Shown: positions 38,146-42,217 of the stretch, piece after piece
How positions within the stretch are numbered: position 1 is the stretch's first letter
Layout: each line of letters opens with the position of its first letter
Origin: Ferruginibacter sp.
GTDB lineage: Bacteria > Bacteroidota > Bacteroidia > Chitinophagales > Chitinophagaceae
Length of the DNA: 42,217 nt
NCBI GenBank assembly: GCA_013141435.1
Contig: JABFQZ010000014.1
Location: forward strand, 113,792 to 156,008
Reading direction: 5' to 3'
Made by a program: the position numbers and the translations under genes
Notes under the pieces: model-generated
Database searches by the model: none
Told to the model about the DNA's origin: nothing
The model's input: the letters and a program-made list of their open reading frames with translations, nothing else

Positions 38146-40692
38146 ATGGATAATAATTTTTCGATACAAGTAAAAGAAATAATATCTTATAGCAGAGAAG
38201 AAGCATTGCGACTTGGTAATGACTTTATAGGAACCGAGCATTTGGTACTTGGGCTTATAAGAGATGGAGAAAATACAGCCATAAAAATTTTGAAAACGCT
38301 TAATGTGGATTTATACGATTTACGCAAAGAAATAGAGCTTGCAGTAAAAGATAAAACAGGTAAAGTATTAGCAAATATAAATTCGCTACCACTTACAAAG
38401 CAGGCCGAAAAAGTAATAAGAATAACTGTTTTAGAAGCTAAATCGGTAAAAAGTGTAAATGTAGAAACCGAACACTTAATGCTTTCAATATTAAAAAATA
38501 AAGAAAATATAGCAACACAAATTTTAAATAATTTTGATGTAGATTACGATTTGTTTAAAATAGAACTTAGTTTTGTATCAACTGATTTGCCCCGATTTGA
38601 ATTTAACGATGAAGATGATTTTGATGACGACAGTAAAAAATTTGGAGCACAAAAAGCATCTAAACCTACTGCTACAAATTTGCCAAAATCTAAAACACCA
38701 GTATTAGATAATTTTGGTAGAGATATTACCCGAATGGCCGAAAGTGGCTCATTAGATCCAATTGTAGGTAGAGAAACAGAAATAGAAAGAGTATCGCAAA
38801 TACTTTCTCGTAGAAAAAAGAACAACCCAATACTTATAGGCGAACCAGGTGTGGGCAAAACAGCCATTGTAGAAGGTTTAGCCTTGCGTATAGTACAACG
38901 TAAAGTAAGCCGTGTGCTTTTCGATAAAAGAGTAGTAAGTTTAGATTTGGCAGCACTTGTAGCTGGCACAAAATACCGAGGTCAGTTTGAAGAACGTATG
39001 AAAGCCATTATGAATGAGCTTGAAAAAAACAGAGATGTAATTTTATTTATAGACGAAATACATACTATTGTAGGAGCAGGTGGCGCAAGCGGATCCCTTG
39101 ATGCGTCTAACATTGTAAAACCAGCATTAGCAAGAGGTGAGCTGCAATGTATTGGTGCTTCTACCCTTGATGAGTACCGCCAACATATAGAAAAAGATGG
39201 TGCTTTGGATCGTAGATTTCAAAAAGTATTGGTAGAGCAACCAAGTGTGGACGAAGCAATAGAAATACTTACAAATATAAAAAGCAAGTACGAAGATTAT
39301 CATAATGTAACTTATAGCCAAGAAGCAATAGAAGCTTGCGTAAAATTAAGCGACAGGTATATGACAGACCGCTTATTGCCCGATAAAGCCATAGATGTAT
39401 TAGACGAAGTAGGCGCCAGAAAACACATAAAAAATATAAATGTACCCGAAGAAATTATTGAATTAGAAAAAAAGATAGAAGAAATAAAAATAGAAAAAAA
39501 TAAGGTTGTAAAAAGCCAAAAATTTGAAGAAGCAGCATCTTTAAGAGATACCGAAAAACGCTTGCAAGATGCTTTAGAAAAAGCTAAAACCGACTGGGAA
39601 GAAGAAAGCAAAAACAAACGTTTTCCTATAGAGGAAGAAGATATTGCAGAAGTAATACACATGATGACTGGCATACCTGTAAAACGTATGGTACAAGCCG
39701 AAACTGTAAAGTTGCGACACATGGGCGAAGACCTAAAAGGTGCAGTTGTAGGGCAGCAAGATGCTATTGGCAAAGTAGTAAAAGCAATACAAAGAAATAG
39801 AGTTGGCTTAAAAGATCCGAAAAAGCCAATAGGTACTTTTATATTTTTAGGACCTACAGGCGTGGGCAAAACTGAGCTTGCACGTACACTTGCCAAGCAA
39901 ATGTTTGATAGCGAAGATGCACTTATACGCATAGATATGAGTGAGTACATGGAAAAATTTACAGTAAGTAGATTAGTTGGTGCGCCTCCCGGCTATGTAG
40001 GCTACGAAGAAGGTGGGCAACTTACCGAACGTGTACGCCGTAAGCCATACAGCGTTATTTTATTAGATGAAATAGAAAAAGCCCACCCCGATATTTTTAA
40101 TATTTTACTACAAGTATTAGATGATGGAATACTTACCGATGGGCTTGGGCGAAAAGTAGATTTTAAAAATACGATGATAATTATGACATCGAACATTGGA
40201 GCAAGGCAGCTAAAAGATTTTGGCGAAGGTGTAGGTTTTGCTACTGCAAATAGAATAGAAAACTCCGAAGAAAACAACAAAGCTGTAATAGAAAAAGCTC
40301 TAAAACGTACATTTAGCCCCGAGTTTTTAAATAGAATAGATGATGTAGTTATTTTTAATAGCCTTACAAAAGAAGATATTTTTGAAATTATAGATATTTT
40401 GCTAAAAGGTGTAATGAAACGCTTAAACAACTTGGGCTTTTCTATGGAGTTATCGGCAGAGGCTAAAGCTTTTGTGGCCGATAAAGGTTATGATAGCCAA
40501 TTTGGTGCAAGACCATTGCATAGAGCAATACAAAAGTATTTAGAAGATCCACTTGCCGAAGAAATACTAAATATGAATGTACAAGCAGGCAATATTTTAA
40601 TAGCCAATTTAGATGTAGAAAATCAAAAAATTATTTTCACAAAAAAAGATACAGAAGAGCTAACAAAAAAAGAAAAAAAATCGGAAGTGTAA
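38146..40692 (+). CDS. clpC: ATP-dependent Clp protease ATP-binding subunit ClpC
   Basis: The 848-residue Hsp100 has a Clp-N repeat domain (1-145, 'GTEHLVLGLIRDGENTA'), a first AAA module with 'GEPGVGKT' (232-239), a UVR segment (about 440-470) and a second AAA module with 'GPTGVGKTE' (569-577). It ends with the ClpB-D2-small domain ('GARPLHRAIQKYLEDPLA'). The UVR motif in place of a long M-domain marks ClpC rather than ClpB. It unfolds substrates for ClpP. An acidic linker (153-166) follows the N-domain. A clear terminator follows. Confidence 0.95.
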   Translation: MDNNFSIQVKEIISYSREEALRLGNDFIGTEHLVLGLIRDGENTAIKILKTLNVDLYDLRKEIELAVKDKTGKVLANINSLPLTKQAEKVIRITVLEAKSVKSVNVETEHLMLSILKNKENIATQILNNFDVDYDLFKIELSFVSTDLPRFEFNDEDDFDDDSKKFGAQKASKPTATNLPKSKTPVLDNFGRDITRMAESGSLDPIVGRETEIERVSQILSRRKKNNPILIGEPGVGKTAIVEGLALRIVQRKVSRVLFDKRVVSLDLAALVAGTKYRGQFEERMKAIMNELEKNRDVILFIDEIHTIVGAGGASGSLDASNIVKPALARGELQCIGASTLDEYRQHIEKDGALDRRFQKVLVEQPSVDEAIEILTNIKSKYEDYHNVTYSQEAIEACVKLSDRYMTDRLLPDKAIDVLDEVGARKHIKNINVPEEIIELEKKIEEIKIEKNKVVKSQKFEEAASLRDTEKRLQDALEKAKTDWEEESKNKRFPIEEEDIAEVIHMMTGIPVKRMVQAETVKLRHMGEDLKGAVVGQQDAIGKVVKAIQRNRVGLKDPKKPIGTFIFLGPTGVGKTELARTLAKQMFDSEDALIRIDMSEYMEKFTVSRLVGAPPGYVGYEEGGQLTERVRRKPYSVILLDEIEKAHPDIFNILLQVLDDGILTDGLGRKVDFKNTMIIMTSNIGARQLKDFGEGVGFATANRIENSEENNKAVIEKALKRTFSPEFLNRIDDVVIFNSLTKEDIFEIIDILLKGVMKRLNNLGFSMELSAEAKAFVADKGYDSQFGARPLHRAIQKYLEDPLAEEILNMNVQAGNILIANLDVENQKIIFTKKDTEELTKKEKKSEV

Positions 40693-40706
40693 AAATTTAA
40701 AATTAC

Positions 40707-40736
40707 AAAAAGCCAGCAGAAATGTTGGCTTTTTTT
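40707..40736 (+). terminator. Intrinsic terminator after clpC
   Basis: AAAAGCCAGCA and TGTTGGCTTTT form an 11-bp stem (one G-T pair) over a 5-nt loop with a T7 tract, 15 bp past the clpC stop. Confidence 0.9.
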
Positions 40737-40821
40737 GTTTGTGTATTTTATAATTGTGTGGTGTTTATAATTTCAATATCTTACGGATTGTAAACTAATT
40801 TTTATAATTAAACTATTTGTT

Positions 40822-42081
40822 ATGAATATTAAATTGAGACTAACTATTCTTAATTTTTTAGAATTTTTTGTTTGGGGTGCTTGGTTAATTTCTTTGGGAG
40901 GATATATGTTTCAAACATTTGGCTCCGAGGGTAGTTCTATTGGTTTATCTATTGGACGTACTTATGGTAGTATGGGTTGGGCAAGTTTGCTTATGCCAGC
41001 ATTAATGGGCATAGTAGCCGATAAATATTTGTCGGCACAAAAAGTATTGGGTATTTGTCATATACTTGCTGGTGCTATAATTTTTTATGCTACAAAGGCT
41101 ACCAATAGTACCGAAATGTATTGGACAATTTTTGTAACCTGCTGTTTTTACATGCCTACAATTGCATTAAACAACAGTGTGAGCTATGCTATTTTAACCA
41201 AAAATAATTTTGATGTACAAAAAACTTTTACTCCAATAAGAGTGTGGGGTACAGTTGGTTTTATTGCAGCTATGTGGGCTACCGATTTATTCAATTGGAA
41301 ATCCAACAGTAACCAATTTGTATTTGCATCTATAGCAATGATTATAACTGGTATTTACAGTTTTACGCTACCCAATGTAGCACCCGAAAATAAGCAACAA
41401 AATAACACATTAGCAAGCAAACTTGGATTAGATGCTTTGGTGCTTTTTAAACAAAATAAAATGGCTATATTTTTTGTATTTGCGATGTTACTTGGTGCAG
41501 CATTGCAAATAACTAATATGTTTGGCGATAGTTTTATAAGAGATTTTGGTAAAATAGAAGAGTATAAAAATACATTTGGTGTAAAACATTCTGTACTTAT
41601 TATTTCGCTTTCGCAAATTTCCGAAACACTTTTTATTCTTACTATTCCTTTCTTTTTAAAACGCTTTGGTATAAAACAAGTAATGCTTTTTAGCATGATA
41701 GCGTGGGTACTTCGATTTGCATTATTTGGCATTGGCAACCCAGGTACTGGGGTAATATTTTTAATACTTTCTATGATTGTTTACGGTATGGCTTTCGATT
41801 TTTTCAATATATCTGGCTCTTTATTTGTAGAAAAAGAAACCGATTCTAAAATACGTAGTAGTGCACAAGGGTTGTTTATGCTAATGAGCAATGGCCTTGG
41901 CTCTATAATTGGTGGCGAACTTGCTGGCAGAGTTGTAAGCCATTATTCTAATAATGGTGTTACCGATTGGAGTAGTGCATGGTTTGTATTTGCAGGCTAT
42001 GCTTTGGTTGTAGCCATATTATTTGCTATAGTATTTAAATATAAGCACAACCAAAAAGAATTTGAAAATGTAATGCACTAG
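40822..42081 (+). CDS. Nucleoside:proton symporter, NupG/XapB-like MFS permease
   Basis: The 419-residue protein has about 12 transmembrane helices. The N-terminus 'LRLTILNFLEFFVWGAWLIS' matches nucleoside permeases of the NupG family, and 'ALNNSVSYAIL', 'PIRVWGTVGFIAAMW' and 'RSSAQGLFMLMSNGLGSIIG' are further family segments. The family imports nucleosides with protons across the inner membrane. The start ATG at 40822 gives the standard N-terminus. It lies alone between a terminator and the window edge. Confidence 0.92.
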   Translation: MNIKLRLTILNFLEFFVWGAWLISLGGYMFQTFGSEGSSIGLSIGRTYGSMGWASLLMPALMGIVADKYLSAQKVLGICHILAGAIIFYATKATNSTEMYWTIFVTCCFYMPTIALNNSVSYAILTKNNFDVQKTFTPIRVWGTVGFIAAMWATDLFNWKSNSNQFVFASIAMIITGIYSFTLPNVAPENKQQNNTLASKLGLDALVLFKQNKMAIFFVFAMLLGAALQITNMFGDSFIRDFGKIEEYKNTFGVKHSVLIISLSQISETLFILTIPFFLKRFGIKQVMLFSMIAWVLRFALFGIGNPGTGVIFLILSMIVYGMAFDFFNISGSLFVEKETDSKIRSSAQGLFMLMSNGLGSIIGGELAGRVVSHYSNNGVTDWSSAWFVFAGYALVVAILFAIVFKYKHNQKEFENVMH

Positions 42082-42151
42082 ATAAAAATTTAGGTAATGT
42101 ACTGAAAAATAGTTGGTGATTTTTTACTCAAAAACCCTTTTATTTGTTTTG

Positions 42152-42217
42152 TCAATTTGAAGAGGACGCAAGCTCTGCTGGAGAGCAACTTGCAAGCAAT
42201 AAAATTGATGCTATTAC
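42152..42217 (-). CDS. Possible small lipoprotein, C-terminal 21 residues (runs off the window)
   Basis: On the minus strand the last bases read 'VIASILLLASCSPAELASSSN' followed by TGA at 42152-42154. This is a textbook hydrophobic stretch with lipobox LLASC, yet the protein stops only ten residues after the Cys. It could be an entericidin-sized lipoprotein or a frameshifted larger one. The start codon is outside the window. Confidence 0.35.
   Translation of the reverse strand, partial: VIASILLLASCSPAELASSSN

Overview
The window is AT-rich chromosomal DNA from a member of the Bacteroidota, probably a Chitinophagales/Chitinophagaceae-like bacterium. The pointers are TAnnTTTG-type -7 promoter elements, a Tat-exported metallophosphatase, Bacteroidota-style small DUF2892/DUF6132 membrane proteins next to rhodaneses, a ClpC-type chaperone and SPII lipoproteins with cysteine-bounded repeats. 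I saw no rRNA, tRNA, CRISPR array or complete insertion sequence. The genus is inference only.

Layout. 1-5.9 kb: the 5' part of an ABC-transporter ATPase and an orphan ExbD (minus strand), then acpP-fabF, a small membrane protein, a CvfB-like S1 protein and a TSUP permease (plus strand). 5.9-22.4 kb: a minus-strand block devoted almost entirely to reduced-sulfur metabolism. It holds a SoxB-like metallophosphatase, a DsrE-like protein, a TsdA-like dihaem cytochrome c, a split YeeE/YedE thiosulfate transporter, a rhodanese-thioredoxin lipoprotein, a TPMT-like methyltransferase fused to a heavy-metal-associated domain, DUF2892/DUF6132 proteins, thioredoxin, two single-domain rhodaneses, a persulfide dioxygenase-rhodanese fusion, an OprD-like porin, a CBS protein, a type II sulfide:quinone oxidoreductase, a TSUP exporter and a Crp/Fnr regulator. 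An AAA ATPase of the DUF4143 type interrupts the block. 22.4-42.2 kb: housekeeping genes (lon, mnmE, nrnA-like, an FKBP lipoprotein, a DUF151 nuclease, ispE, rocD, lpdA, lspA, a repeat lipoprotein, yqgE, a STAS protein, clpC, a nucleoside permease) plus a decayed VIT/CCC1 gene.

How the sulfur genes fit together. The porin would admit anions to the periplasm. The split YeeE pair and TSUP proteins would move thiosulfate or sulfite across the inner membrane. The TsdA-like cytochrome and SoxB-like enzyme would act on thiosulfate outside the inner membrane. SQR would oxidise sulfide to persulfide, and persulfide dioxygenase, rhodaneses and thioredoxins would process the sulfane sulfur.

The strongest new signal is regulatory. 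Five near-palindromes related to TGTAACA-N2-TGTTACA lie 50-64 bp upstream of five sulfur-gene starts. In four of the five, a TAnnTTTG-like element sits at exactly the same distance (36.5 bp from palindrome centre to its distal end), the geometry expected of an activator overlapping the -33 region. The Crp/Fnr protein encoded next to them, with two close cysteines in its sensor domain, is the obvious candidate regulator.

Other structure: a 104-bp triplication of the thioredoxin 5' end, four 23-bp direct repeats abutting a consensus promoter of the AAA ATPase, and two families of intergenic palindromic repeats with compensatory stem changes.
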